A DNA stretch of 64,000 bases from an uncultured archaeon (GCA_902385655.1 CABMGO010000003.1:176456-240455), one strand, 5' to 3'; numbered from the stretch's first letter, positions 18,648 through 28,883 are shown. A program made the numbers and translations. The notes: a model not told the origin generated them from the letters alone.

Positions 18648-18950
18648 TTATATTTTTAAATCATTCTGATTAATGACTAAATCGCTTTCAGATCTCATTG
18701 GCTTTGTGCCTAAAAAAGTTTCGCAAGTTCGGATAAGAACTGTTTCTTTATTTCTTCGTGCATAACCTGCCTCTCCATTAAGGCTAATTACTGTACCCAT
18801 ATAATAGCCATTGGAAGAATTGTATGCTATTGCAAAACCAACTCCCTTTGGAATTGCTACTCCTCGCATATTTTCAAACTGAATAAATCTTGCTCGTTGT
18901 TCATCAGTCATTTTAGAGAACTCTACAATTGGAATTTCCATTTCGAACAA
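18648..18950 (-). CDS. hypothetical protein
   Basis: open frame, plausible composition. Confidence 0.45.
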   Translation of the reverse strand: MFEMEIPIVEFSKMTDEQRARFIQFENMRGVAIPKGVGFAIAYNSSNGYYMGTVISLNGEAGYARRNKETVLIRTCETFLGTKPMRSESDLVINQNDLKI

Positions 18951-19199
18951 ACCTCCTTTTTCATAAATAAAGTTTCAAAAGAATTCTTTTTCAAAGCTGG
19001 ATGAGAAATATGTGTCATTTTCAAAAACCGAGAAGAAAACGACTCTTTATAAGAGAGTCAAGACTAGCACTAATAATAGAACAGTTGTTGTTTGTGCTAG
19101 TTTCATATTATTTTTAATAAACTCTAATTTAAAAAATTTTTGGTTTCGAGGCATGTTTAAAAAGAAAGAACTCTTTGAAATAATAGGGAATTCCCGAAA

Positions 19200-21734
19200 A
19201 TGCAAAGCGTTACTGAAACTATAAAATCACTTAAGATTCGCGGATTATCTGAATCGGAAGTTCAACAAAAACAAACTGAGAAAGGTTTTAATGAACTTCC
19301 AAAAGAAAAAAAGAAAAGCTTTCTTAGAATTTCTTTTGAAGCGATAAAAGAGCCGATGTTTATTCTGCTAATAGTTGCCTGGTTGATTTACATTTTTCTA
19401 GGAGACATTGAAGAGTCCTTCATGATGATGGGTTTCTTTGTAATTATTATTGGAATAACTATCTATCAAGAAAATAAAACTGAAAAAGCGTTGGAAGCAC
19501 TTAGAGATCTTTCAAGTCCTCGAGCATTAGTTGTTAGAGACGGAATTAGTAAAAGAATTCCTGGAAGAGAAGTTGTTGAGGGAGATATTGTAATTTTATC
19601 GGAGGGAGATAGAGTTCCTGCTGATGCTGTCGTCATTGCTTCTACAAGTTTGAGAATAAATGAAAGTCTGCTTACTGGAGAATCTGTTTCGGTAACAAAG
19701 AAACATTGCGATAATCGAAATATTCAGATGAAATCTCCAGGAGGAGAGAATAGTTGTTTTGTGTACTCTGGAACTTTAGTTGTTGGAGGCCAAGCGATAG
19801 TTTTTGTAAAGAAAATAGGAATAGAAACTGAAATGGGAAAAATTGGTAAATCGCTTGGAGAGATTAAAGGAGAAAAAACTAATTTAGAAAAAGAAACAAA
19901 ATTTTTAGTAAAAAATTTTGCAGTGTATGCTATTCTAATTTGTCTCGGAGTAATTATTGCTTATGGAATTTTACGAAATAACTGGCTTGAGGCAACTCTT
20001 AATGGAATAACTCTGGCTATGGCAACAATACCTGAAGAGTTTCCAGTAATACTTACACTATTTTTGGGGCTAGGTGCTTGGAGGATGTCGAAGAAAAATG
20101 TTTTGATAAGAAGACAACAGGCAATTTCTGAACTAGGTTCTGTAACGGTTTTATGTGCGGATAAAACTGGTACTCTGACGGCTAACATGATGAATGTAAA
20201 GAGGCTCTATTCTTATAATCAAACTTGTTCTGTAGACGGAAAAATACCTGAAGATTTCAAGGAGTTAATTGATTATGGTATTCTTGCAAGTCAGAAGGAA
20301 CCATTTGATCCAATGGAACAAGCATTAAAAAATGCAACTGGCGATAGAAAAGATTTTATCCATAAGAACTGGGAATTACTTAGAGAATATCCGTTATCCG
20401 ACGAATTACTTGCAGTTTCACATGTTTGGACTAGACCTGGATCGAAAGAAAATTTAATCGCTGCAAAAGGAGCACCCGAATCAATTATTGATCTTTGTCA
20501 TTTACGACCAAATGAAAGAAAAAAAATATTGGAACAAGTTAAAGATTTTTCTAAATATGGTCTGAGAGTTATAGGAGTTGCAAAATCTACCTACAAGGGA
20601 AAGCTTCCATCTGGGCAACATGATTTCACATTTGATTTTGTAGGTCTTGTGGGTTTCGAAGATCCTGTAAGAAAAGATGTACCTCCAGCAATTAAGGAAT
20701 GCTATGATGCAGGAATAAGAGTTATAATGATTACTGGAGATTATTCTGGAACGGCACAAAATATTGCTAAAGAAATTGGATTGAACAATTATCAACAATT
20801 TATAACAGGAGAAGAAATAAATAGTTTTTCGGATGTAGAGTTAGCAAAAAGAGTAAAGGAAACAAATATTTTTGTAAGAGTTGTGCCTCAGCAGAAACTT
20901 AGGTTAGTAAATGCTTTGAAAAATAATGGCGAGATTGTTGTTATGACTGGTGATGGAGTTAATGATGCGCCAGCATTGAAATCTGCAAATGTTGGCGTGG
21001 CTATGGGAAAAAGAGGAACTGATGTGGCGAGAGAAGCGGCTTCAATTGTTTTGTTAGATGATGATTTTAGTTCAATTGTAAATGGAGTTATGATGGGCAG
21101 AAGAGTTTTTGACAATATAAGAAAAGCGATGGCTTATGTTTTTTCAATTCATATTCCGATAATAGGGATAACTATTTTGTCTCTGTTATTGGGTTGGCCA
21201 CTGATACTTCTCCCAGCGCATATTTTATTTATGGAACTTATTATAGATCCGGCATCGTCAGTAGTTTTTGAAGCAGAAAAATCCGAACCTAATATTATGA
21301 AGAAAAAACCTCGAGATCCTGCAGAAAAAATATTCAATAAGCCAACTTTATTTTACAGCATCATTCTTGGAATAATTACTCTTGCTTTTTTCGCAGCAAG
21401 TTTTTACATTTCTGAAATTCTTTTGGGAGACAGCAATAAAGCTAGAGCAATAAGTTTCTCGGTTTTAATATTCTCCAATCTATTTTTAATTTTAAATAAC
21501 AGGTCTTTATATGCCCCAGTGCATAAATATTTGTTTAAAGAAAATAAGTCTTTTTGGTTCCTGAGTCTTGGAGCGGCAGTATTTTTAGGACTTAGTTTAT
21601 ACTTGCCGATTCTAAAAGATATTTTCAAATTCGGATCATTAAGTGTTCTAGAAATATTAACTAGTCTCGGAGTTTCTTTAATTTGTCTTGTACTATTCGA
21701 AATCGTGAAATATTTTTATTATAAAGAAAAATAA
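19200..21734 (+). CDS. P-type cation (Ca2+-like) transporting ATPase
   Basis: LLTGESV, DKTGTLT, MTGDGVNDAPALK. Confidence 0.95.
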   Translation: MQSVTETIKSLKIRGLSESEVQQKQTEKGFNELPKEKKKSFLRISFEAIKEPMFILLIVAWLIYIFLGDIEESFMMMGFFVIIIGITIYQENKTEKALEALRDLSSPRALVVRDGISKRIPGREVVEGDIVILSEGDRVPADAVVIASTSLRINESLLTGESVSVTKKHCDNRNIQMKSPGGENSCFVYSGTLVVGGQAIVFVKKIGIETEMGKIGKSLGEIKGEKTNLEKETKFLVKNFAVYAILICLGVIIAYGILRNNWLEATLNGITLAMATIPEEFPVILTLFLGLGAWRMSKKNVLIRRQQAISELGSVTVLCADKTGTLTANMMNVKRLYSYNQTCSVDGKIPEDFKELIDYGILASQKEPFDPMEQALKNATGDRKDFIHKNWELLREYPLSDELLAVSHVWTRPGSKENLIAAKGAPESIIDLCHLRPNERKKILEQVKDFSKYGLRVIGVAKSTYKGKLPSGQHDFTFDFVGLVGFEDPVRKDVPPAIKECYDAGIRVIMITGDYSGTAQNIAKEIGLNNYQQFITGEEINSFSDVELAKRVKETNIFVRVVPQQKLRLVNALKNNGEIVVMTGDGVNDAPALKSANVGVAMGKRGTDVAREAASIVLLDDDFSSIVNGVMMGRRVFDNIRKAMAYVFSIHIPIIGITILSLLLGWPLILLPAHILFMELIIDPASSVVFEAEKSEPNIMKKKPRDPAEKIFNKPTLFYSIILGIITLAFFAASFYISEILLGDSNKARAISFSVLIFSNLFLILNNRSLYAPVHKYLFKENKSFWFLSLGAAVFLGLSLYLPILKDIFKFGSLSVLEILTSLGVSLICLVLFEIVKYFYYKEK

Positions 21735-21743
21735 TTTTAGAAA

Positions 21744-23006
21744 CTATTCGTACCTTAGAGCTTCCACCGGATTCAATTTTGATGCTCGATAAGCAGGGAT
21801 TACTCCCGCAATCATTCCTACGAGTACTGCAAAAACGATAGCACCGATTATCAGAGGAATGCTGACCACTGAAGATCCTGCGAGCATATTTGTAAATCCT
21901 CCAGGACCACGAGCGGAAGCAGATGTCGTGCTCACTCCTGCAAGAGAGTTAACAGCAACTGAAGAAATCGATCCTAAAATAACTCCTCCGATTCCACCAA
22001 CTAGGCCAATTAAACCTGAATTTATTAAGAAAATTGTCATGATGTCGCCATTTCTTGTTCCAATTGCTTTCATTATTCCGATATCTTTTGTTTTTTCCAA
22101 AACTGAAGTAAACATAGTATTTGCGATACCAATTCCTCCGACAAGTAGAGAAATTGCTGCTATAGCCCCTAAGAATATTGCAAGAGTAGAAATTGTTTGT
22201 TCTATTGTTGATTGTATTGCAGAGGGATTGGATACGCTAAAATCTTGTTTTTTGGAACTAAATATCCCTCGAGAAAGTAACAATTTATTTGTTATTGCAG
22301 TTACAGTATCATTTGAATATGTTACATCCGATATCTTTACTGAAATAGAACTGAAATCATCTCCACCCAAGTCCTCAAGAACAATCCTTGCTTGTGCCAG
22401 GGGCATAACAATCCCTCGTCCGTTTGATAAAATTCCAACTACTGTAAACTGCTGTCCGCCAATACTAATCCTCGAATTAACGGGAACTGTTTTTCCAAAA
22501 ACATTATTTGCCAAATCTTGTCCAATTACCACTGAATAAGAATCCCCTAACTGAAGAAGTCTTCCAGAGGTTAAAGTTTCTGTGTTAAAATCTTTCCACA
22601 TGCTGGGATCTACTCCTTGAATAGTATAGCTATTAACTGTTTTTCCAGAATAACTGACACTTGCTCTTCCAGATAACGTCCCCATTACTTCTTTCACATT
22701 TGAAACTGAATTAATTGCTAAGATATCTTTTGAAGTTAGATTTTTTTGATCAGTTGAAGAAGATTCAGAGTCACGACCAGCGAAACCAAATCCTCCGGCT
22801 CTTTGTGCTCCAGGACTAACCGTTAAAATGTCTGCTCCCAAACTCCCCAACCTTGATTGAAGTTGTTGTTGTGCTCCAAGACTCATGGAAATTATTGAAA
22901 CAACTGCAGCAATACCTACGATAATTCCAATAATTGTAAGCCAACTTCGTAATTTACTATTAACGAATATATTTACTGCCAAGTCAAAAGATTTTCTTAG
23001 CTTCAT
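21744..23006 (-). CDS. ABC transporter permease, MacB/FtsX type
   Basis: MacB periplasmic core + FtsX TM segments; ..RASKLNPVEALRYE tail. Confidence 0.92.
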   Translation of the reverse strand: MKLRKSFDLAVNIFVNSKLRSWLTIIGIIVGIAAVVSIISMSLGAQQQLQSRLGSLGADILTVSPGAQRAGGFGFAGRDSESSSTDQKNLTSKDILAINSVSNVKEVMGTLSGRASVSYSGKTVNSYTIQGVDPSMWKDFNTETLTSGRLLQLGDSYSVVIGQDLANNVFGKTVPVNSRISIGGQQFTVVGILSNGRGIVMPLAQARIVLEDLGGDDFSSISVKISDVTYSNDTVTAITNKLLLSRGIFSSKKQDFSVSNPSAIQSTIEQTISTLAIFLGAIAAISLLVGGIGIANTMFTSVLEKTKDIGIMKAIGTRNGDIMTIFLINSGLIGLVGGIGGVILGSISSVAVNSLAGVSTTSASARGPGGFTNMLAGSSVVSIPLIIGAIVFAVLVGMIAGVIPAYRASKLNPVEALRYE

Positions 23007-23013
23007 TTTAGAA

Positions 23014-24060
23014 TTAACTCTTTAATTTATTTCTGTGATTTTTAACCCAGGATGGGGCTTCTTCTGAAGAGCTATTTTGTTTTTTCTTTGAAAAAAATTC
23101 TTTGATTTGTTCAGAATATTTTCTGTAAAGGAAAAAAGCTACAATAGCGATTAGCGCGATAATTATCCAGAAATTTATTGAGGAGAGTAAATTTATCGAG
23201 GTCGTAGTACTTCTTCTCGAGCCTGGAAAGTTACCATAAGCTCCAGAGGCTGTAGTATTTGTTGTGAGTTTTAACGGAAGTTCCAGAGATGCAATTCTTC
23301 TTTGTCCAATGTTGTCCGTGTAGTAAATATCACATTGCAAATTTTTGTCTTGCTGAGGCATGTAATTTATTCCAGAATTAGGATTTGTTCCAGTAGTTTG
23401 ATTTTGTCTGCTTATTTTTGGAGTTATAGAAAATCCGACAATAGTATAATCTCCAGAAGCCAAATTTCCGACCATTTGTCCATCAATACCTGATGCTTGG
23501 TAATAAGACTGATTAGAGGGAATTCTAACTACAACAGAATTTGCAGCGTATTTTCCAGTATTTGCAATTGCTATCGAGACCTCATTGCCGTTTATTGCTT
23601 GAATGACTGCATCAAAAGATGTACGCGAATCTTGCACAGATAGGTTGAAAGCCTTTGCCGAGTAGAAAGGAGTCATATAGTTGCCTTCGTTATATTCTAA
23701 TGTTACGTTATAGTCTCCGTTAATTGCTGCAGGATCTACTCGAAGTTTGTACGAGACCATCCAAACATCTTTTGTATCGGGAACATATGGACTAGAACTA
23801 ATTGTTTGAATAAGACTATCATTTGAATCTAAGGAAAAGGGATAGTCTGGGGCTAGTTTGACTGCATAACCATTGCAGTTACCTAATCCGCTTATTTCAA
23901 AAACAACTTTAACATATTCTCCCGGTACTGCAGGATTTGGATCTTGACTTACTAAAGAAATTGAAGGGTCACATAAACTTGATGCAGAAGCAAAAGAAAT
24001 AATGAATAGTGAAAATAGCAATACTAGAGACAAACTTGTTAGATTTTTTTTGTTCTTCAT
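23014..24060 (-). CDS. secreted/anchored CARDB/NEW3-like accessory protein
   Basis: signal peptide MKNKKNLTSLSLVLLFSLFIISFASA, Ig-like region, C-terminal TM; upstream Met at 24111 probably not the real start. Confidence 0.75.
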   Translation of the reverse strand: MKNKKNLTSLSLVLLFSLFIISFASASSLCDPSISLVSQDPNPAVPGEYVKVVFEISGLGNCNGYAVKLAPDYPFSLDSNDSLIQTISSSPYVPDTKDVWMVSYKLRVDPAAINGDYNVTLEYNEGNYMTPFYSAKAFNLSVQDSRTSFDAVIQAINGNEVSIAIANTGKYAANSVVVRIPSNQSYYQASGIDGQMVGNLASGDYTIVGFSITPKISRQNQTTGTNPNSGINYMPQQDKNLQCDIYYTDNIGQRRIASLELPLKLTTNTTASGAYGNFPGSRRSTTTSINLLSSINFWIIIALIAIVAFFLYRKYSEQIKEFFSKKKQNSSSEEAPSWVKNHRNKLKS

Positions 24061-24090
24061 AACATTAGCAGAAGAAAAACCCTTTTTAAA

Positions 24091-24111
24091 CAAGGTGGAC
24101 TTGAAATCCAT
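24091..24111. promoter_or_regulatory. 21-bp operator-like element, copy 1
   Basis: CAAGGTGGACTTGAAATCCAT, identical to 24940-24960; adjacent to TATA-like TTTAAAAA. Confidence 0.65.
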
Positions 24112-24818
24112 TATTTCTTTCCAGGAGGACTAATTATTTTTCCGTCCATGATATTTATTATTCTTTTTGCATATTTTTTTAAATTTGGATCGTGCGTTAT
24201 CAAAATTATTGTTTTTCCTTGCTTGTTGAGTTTTTGTAAGAATTCCATAACAAATTGACCTGTGTGTGAATCCAAATTTCCAGTCGGTTCATCAGCAAGA
24301 ATTATTTCAGGATCGTTTGCGAGTGCTCTGGCAATTGCAACTCTTTGTTGCTGTCCTCCCGAAAGTTGATTGGGTTTGTGATGAAGTCTATCTTGTAAAC
24401 CGAGAACAGTCAAAAGCGCTATTGCTCTTTGCTCAGACTCTTTTTTTGAAAGAATATCTAAGGCTTCCATAGGGAGCATGACATTTTCCAGAGCAGAAAG
24501 AGTTTTTATTAGATTAAATTGTTGAAATATAAAACCTATTTTTTTCCCTCGAAGAATTGCCAGATCTGATTCTCTTAGAAATGAAATGTTCTGGTTATCT
24601 AAAATAACTCTACCCCAAGAAGGTTTGTCTAAAACGCCGACAAGATTTAGCATTGTTGATTTTCCGCTTCCCGAAGGCCCAGTTATCGCAACAAACTCGC
24701 CCCTTTTTATTTCAAGATTTATATCGCTAAGAACAACTAAAGGTTCCACTTCTCCCATATCATATTTTTTCCAAACATCTTCCATTTCGATTGACTTTGC
24801 AGAATTTTTTCCTTTCAT
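24111..24818 (-). CDS. ABC transporter ATP-binding protein (LolD/MacB-like)
   Basis: [33 protein letters not shown]. Confidence 0.95.
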   Translation of the reverse strand: MKGKNSAKSIEMEDVWKKYDMGEVEPLVVLSDINLEIKRGEFVAITGPSGSGKSTMLNLVGVLDKPSWGRVILDNQNISFLRESDLAILRGKKIGFIFQQFNLIKTLSALENVMLPMEALDILSKKESEQRAIALLTVLGLQDRLHHKPNQLSGGQQQRVAIARALANDPEIILADEPTGNLDSHTGQFVMEFLQKLNKQGKTIILITHDPNLKKYAKRIINIMDGKIISPPGKK

Positions 24819-24910
24819 CTTTTAATTATTTGGAAGATCATATATCCATAACTCATTACGAATAGAATGAGGCCAAGAGATTTAATTATATTCAAAGTAA
24901 TTTTTTTCAT
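24815..24910 (-). CDS. 31-aa membrane peptide preceding the ABC ATPase (absent from ORF track)
   Basis: [31 protein letters not shown]; stop overlaps the ATPase ATG; TATA-like CTTAAATAG upstream. Confidence 0.55.
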   Translation of the reverse strand: MKKITLNIIKSLGLILFVMSYGYMIFQIIKR

Positions 24911-24939
24911 GCACTTATTCTCATGGAGAGCTATTTAAG

Positions 24940-24960
24940 CAAGGTGGACTTGAAATCCAT
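24940..24960. promoter_or_regulatory. 21-bp operator-like element, copy 2
   Basis: identical to 24091-24111; lies between divergent TATA-like boxes. Confidence 0.65.
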
Positions 24961-24992
24961 GAGATTTATAAGCGAGAATACTATCTAATTTT

Positions 24993-25667
24993 ATGGGTCC
25001 ACCAATGTTTGAAGGTATGATGGGAAATGGTTTTGGCTTAGAAGTGCTTTACTCATTTGTAATAATATTAGTTAGTTTAATGATTTATTTTTCAACCAAG
25101 GAATTGTACGAGTTAAGCTCTTATAAAGGGATAAAATATTTCAGACTTTCATTTTTGTTTTTTGCGATAGCTTACTTCGTTAGGTCCTTTATTAAGTTTG
25201 TAATGTTTTACTTTAGTTTGGGAGATGTAAGAAGCTTCCACCAAGATATTTTCTTTGGTTTGATAACATTGGCCTTATTTTCTTATTTCAGTTCGATGGC
25301 AATATTTTATTTAGTGGAAAGTGTGCTTTACAAAAAGTTCAACGGAAAAATGCTTTATGTTTTCCATGTAGTTGCAATAATTATTGCTTTTTCAGTTTTA
25401 TTTTTTATTAGTCCTAGAGTGATATTAACAATAAATGTTTTGCTTCTTGCTTCAGTTTTCACTGCATATTATTTTTCTAGAAAAGAGAAAGGTAAAAATA
25501 GTCTTTCAGTAATTTATGGCTTGCTTGCATTATTTTTCACAGCTAATTTCATTGATACTATCCTTCCAGATTTATTTAGAGGGCTTCAGCTATGGATTTA
25601 TCTAGTTTCGATTTCGATCTTCCTGACAATATTATACAAGGTACTTAGAAAGGTAGGCGCAAGTTAA
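24993..25667 (+). CDS. polytopic membrane protein
   Basis: ~7 hydrophobic segments; stop abuts the downstream wHTH gene. Confidence 0.7.
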   Translation: MGPPMFEGMMGNGFGLEVLYSFVIILVSLMIYFSTKELYELSSYKGIKYFRLSFLFFAIAYFVRSFIKFVMFYFSLGDVRSFHQDIFFGLITLALFSYFSSMAIFYLVESVLYKKFNGKMLYVFHVVAIIIAFSVLFFISPRVILTINVLLLASVFTAYYFSRKEKGKNSLSVIYGLLALFFTANFIDTILPDLFRGLQLWIYLVSISIFLTILYKVLRKVGAS

Positions 25668-25937
25668 ATGGCAAAGAGAGGGAGATTAGAAATAATTCGA
25701 GATCTTCTTTTAATTCTTAGAGAAAACCATTTTGGTATAAAGTTTACTCCGCTTCTTAGAAAAACTAATTTATCTTCTGCAAGATTTTCAGAATATTTCG
25801 AGGAAATTAAGTCGAAGGATTTTATTGAAGAAAAGATCATGGAAGATCAGAAACGTTATTTCATAACAGATAAAGGACAAAGATTTTTAGAAAAGTATCA
25901 AACAATTTCAGATTTTATTAGCGAGTTTGAACTTTAG
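25668..25937 (+). CDS. winged-helix DNA-binding regulator
   Basis: LLRKTNLSSARFSEYFEEIKSKDFIEEK..RYFITDKGQRFLEKY archaeal wHTH pattern. Confidence 0.75.
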   Translation: MAKRGRLEIIRDLLLILRENHFGIKFTPLLRKTNLSSARFSEYFEEIKSKDFIEEKIMEDQKRYFITDKGQRFLEKYQTISDFISEFEL

Positions 25938-25951
25938 TTGTTGCAAGAAAT

Positions 25952-26617
25952 TTAGCCAGAGCTTTTTGCTTCATATTTTCTAGCGTAAAATTCTTCTAAT
26001 CTGTCCATTATTGTTCCAATACAACCAGAACATTCTCCTGCTCGCATCATATTTACATCAAAACTATCAAAATACTCTTTGTGTTCATTAAGTGCTTCTT
26101 GAAGTGTGCTTCCAGAAAGTATTGCGTCGCGCATAGAAGTAAGAGCGCTAGCTGGAACATAGCTCGGTGTTTTTGACTCGGCCATATCTTTTAAGATTCT
26201 TACTACGCAAGAACCCGAGTCTAATGCTCTTCCAATATCGCCAAAAAACTTTCCTTTTGCTGCGTAAGTGTCCAATTCTTTTTTGTCTGCTTTTGGTTCT
26301 CTAACAGGATTTTGAGCAAGGTCTTGTTTCACTAAGTCTCTGCATTGAAATAAATAACTAGGTAATTCCCCGTCTTCCTCGCCTCTCAAGACTAGTGGAA
26401 CTATGCCTGGATGAAATGAGCTAGAATATTTATCAAAAACATCTCTTACAGACTCTCCGGATTTAATGACGTCATGCATATACTGTATTTCTTCAGTATA
26501 ACTTGGAAAACATTCTCCTAAAATTCTTAAAGATTGAAGGATTGGAACTCCGCCCATTAATTCCACACCGAGAGTGTCCCACATCATCATTTCTTCAAGC
26601 GAATTTTTTCCAGTCAT
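25952..26617 (-). CDS. soluble tandem GspF/T2SSF-like domain protein
   Basis: two repeats of the GspF cytoplasmic pattern (GGVPILQSL..SVRDVF..LRGEEDGEL ; DSGSCVVRIL..TLQEAL..MRAGECSGCI), no TM segments. Confidence 0.6.
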   Translation of the reverse strand: MTGKNSLEEMMMWDTLGVELMGGVPILQSLRILGECFPSYTEEIQYMHDVIKSGESVRDVFDKYSSSFHPGIVPLVLRGEEDGELPSYLFQCRDLVKQDLAQNPVREPKADKKELDTYAAKGKFFGDIGRALDSGSCVVRILKDMAESKTPSYVPASALTSMRDAILSGSTLQEALNEHKEYFDSFDVNMMRAGECSGCIGTIMDRLEEFYARKYEAKSSG

Positions 26618-26720
26618 TTTGTATCTAGCGAGCTGAGATTTATAAGGATTATGTTATATGAGTATATATTTAACACTTGTCCTGCGGAAACCTTAAAAAC
26701 TGGCGTTATTATAAAAAATC

Positions 26721-27050
26721 ATGTTCGGAAATATAAATCCAAAGCAATTGCAAGGCATGATGAAGAAAATGGGTATTGCTAATAGTGAGATCAATGCCGA
26801 GAGAGTTATAATTGAATGTGCAGATAAAAATATAATTATTGAAAATCCTTCTGTTCAAAGAATATCTATGCAAGGAAATATTTCTTATCAAATTTCTGGA
26901 GATGAAACTGAAGAAGAAAAATCAAGTTTTAGTGAAGAAGATATAAAGATGGTAATGGAAAAAACTGGAAAATCAAAGAAAGAAGTAGTTGAATTTCTGG
27001 AAAAGAATGAAGGTGATATCGCTGCGGCGATTATGGAATTGAAAGAATAA
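26721..27050 (+). CDS. nascent polypeptide-associated complex protein (alpha-NAC)
   Basis: MFGNINPKQLQGMMKKMGI...C-terminal UBA domain. Confidence 0.92.
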   Translation: MFGNINPKQLQGMMKKMGIANSEINAERVIIECADKNIIIENPSVQRISMQGNISYQISGDETEEEKSSFSEEDIKMVMEKTGKSKKEVVEFLEKNEGDIAAAIMELKE

Positions 27051-27055
27051 TAATC

Positions 27056-27517
27056 ATGCAATCACCTCAAAGTTGGGAACAACATATTAATGAATCTAAG
27101 ACTTACTTTAAGAACGCAAATCATCTTGCTTATGTAAGTTTGACACTTTTGAAGGAAAATAGACTTTTAATAAAAATTTTACTCGATTTGCATAAGTCTG
27201 CAGTGAGTTTGATTAAAGCATATTTAGAATATTCCGCAAAAACAGATAAGATTGCACTCTCGAAAGATCCTCATAAGAATTTGACAATTTTTATAGAGAA
27301 AATAGCTCCAAACTACTTGAAAAAAGAACAAATTGATGATTTAGTTAGGATACTTAAGTTGGCTAGACAGCATAAAGATGCGCCGCTTGAGTTTGTTAAG
27401 AGGGATAAATTCGTGATTTTTAACAATGGAAACTATGAAATTATCACTGCTGAAAGTATAAAACATTTGATTTATAGCCTAAACCAAGCAATTTCTGCAT
27501 TTCCGACAAAACAATAA
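27056..27517 (+). CDS. helical hypothetical protein
   Basis: ORF, co-directional, tight spacing. Confidence 0.55.
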   Translation: MQSPQSWEQHINESKTYFKNANHLAYVSLTLLKENRLLIKILLDLHKSAVSLIKAYLEYSAKTDKIALSKDPHKNLTIFIEKIAPNYLKKEQIDDLVRILKLARQHKDAPLEFVKRDKFVIFNNGNYEIITAESIKHLIYSLNQAISAFPTKQ

Positions 27518-27572
27518 ATATAAATACTACTATAGCTTGGTAAATTTTACGTAAAATCATCTAGATAGAATT

Positions 27573-28016
27573 ATGTTAACCGAAATACTTAAAGAAAAAA
27601 CTAGCGCCGACCATCTGCTCTATGTGAGCATGAAATACACGAAGACCTGTGATGTTATTCTTAATTTGATTGCCAGATGGAAAAGCATGATGGAAATTTC
27701 TTTCGATGCTATGCTTGATAGGGCAAAGGAAGAAAAAATTATTCCGGCTTTACCGACAAATCCAAAACAAAAAATTGAATACATGAGACAGTATTTTAAA
27801 AAACAAAAAGCTACACAAGAGGCACTTGCATTGTACATTTTTTTTAAGAGAGTTCCTGAATTACAAAAAACGAGAGAGGGCGAGTTCAGAAAAAATGTTT
27901 GTCTAAAAGTTATCGAACCTGGAAAAACCACCGAGATAAATTTAGAAAAACTTAAGGAATATTCTGAGATACTCGAAAGATTTATAAGCGAAGTTAAGCT
28001 CTTTTTGCATAGTTAA
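27573..28016 (+). CDS. helical hypothetical protein, organised like the preceding gene
   Basis: ORF, stop overlaps/abuts minD. Confidence 0.55.
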   Translation: MLTEILKEKTSADHLLYVSMKYTKTCDVILNLIARWKSMMEISFDAMLDRAKEEKIIPALPTNPKQKIEYMRQYFKKQKATQEALALYIFFKRVPELQKTREGEFRKNVCLKVIEPGKTTEINLEKLKEYSEILERFISEVKLFLHS

Positions 28017-28017
28017 C

Positions 28018-28794
28018 ATGGGACGAGTAATCGCTGTTATCTCGGGAAAAGGCGGAGTTGGAAAGACCACAACCGCAATAAATCTTGGTGCAGCTTTAAA
28101 CAAATTAGAGAAAGAGGTTGTAGTTGTCGACGTCAATCTTAATACTCCAAATGTTGGAATCCATCTTGGTGCACCAATTGTTCCAGTAACATTAAATCAC
28201 GTTCTAAAAGGAAAAGCAGACATAGAAGAAGCAATTTATGAGCATTCGTCTGGTACAAAAATCGTTCCTTCGTCACTTTCTATAAAAGAAATTACAAAAT
28301 TCAACACAAAAAAGATACCAGCAGTTATAAAAGAGTTAAAAGCTCTTGCAGATTTTGTTATTTTAGATTCTGCAGCAGGTTTTTCTGAAGAAGCTATGGC
28401 TACAATTGAAGCAGGCGATGAAATTATTGTTGTTACAAATCCTGAAATGCCTTCAGTTACAGATTCTCTTAAGGCTGTGAAAGTTGCTAGAGAAATGGGT
28501 AAGGAAGTAAAAGGAATTGTTGTAACAAAATATAGAGGTGAATCTTATGAGATGCCATTATCTTCAATCAAATCAATGCTTGAGGCGCCAATCATCGGGG
28601 TTATTCCTGAAGATAAAGCAGTTAAAGAAGCATTAAACAAAAGAGACGCAGTTGTTCATACAAATCCAAGAAGCAAGGTTTCTAAAAAATATAATGAGAT
28701 TGCTTTGAAGATTTTAGGTCCAAATGGTGCTCCGAAAGAAGAAAAGAAAGATGGAATATTTTCTAAGTTGATGAGTTTAGTTGGAGAAGATTAA
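28018..28794 (+). CDS. minD: MinD/ParA-family ATPase
   Basis: SGKGGVGKTTTAINLGAAL deviant Walker A. Confidence 0.92.
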   Translation: MGRVIAVISGKGGVGKTTTAINLGAALNKLEKEVVVVDVNLNTPNVGIHLGAPIVPVTLNHVLKGKADIEEAIYEHSSGTKIVPSSLSIKEITKFNTKKIPAVIKELKALADFVILDSAAGFSEEAMATIEAGDEIIVVTNPEMPSVTDSLKAVKVAREMGKEVKGIVVTKYRGESYEMPLSSIKSMLEAPIIGVIPEDKAVKEALNKRDAVVHTNPRSKVSKKYNEIALKILGPNGAPKEEKKDGIFSKLMSLVGED

Positions 28795-28883
28795 AGATTA
28801 AATTATTTTTGGATTTGTTTTTAAAGAAATGGGTAATTTAGGATATAAATAAAGTTTTTATATTAGGTAAGATTCTATAAATC

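Noticed and set aside
24091-24960. Pair of 21-bp direct repeats as transposon target-site duplication around the ABC ATPase
   Set aside because: Too long for a typical target duplication and both copies sit next to TATA-like promoter boxes; shared operator explains them better.
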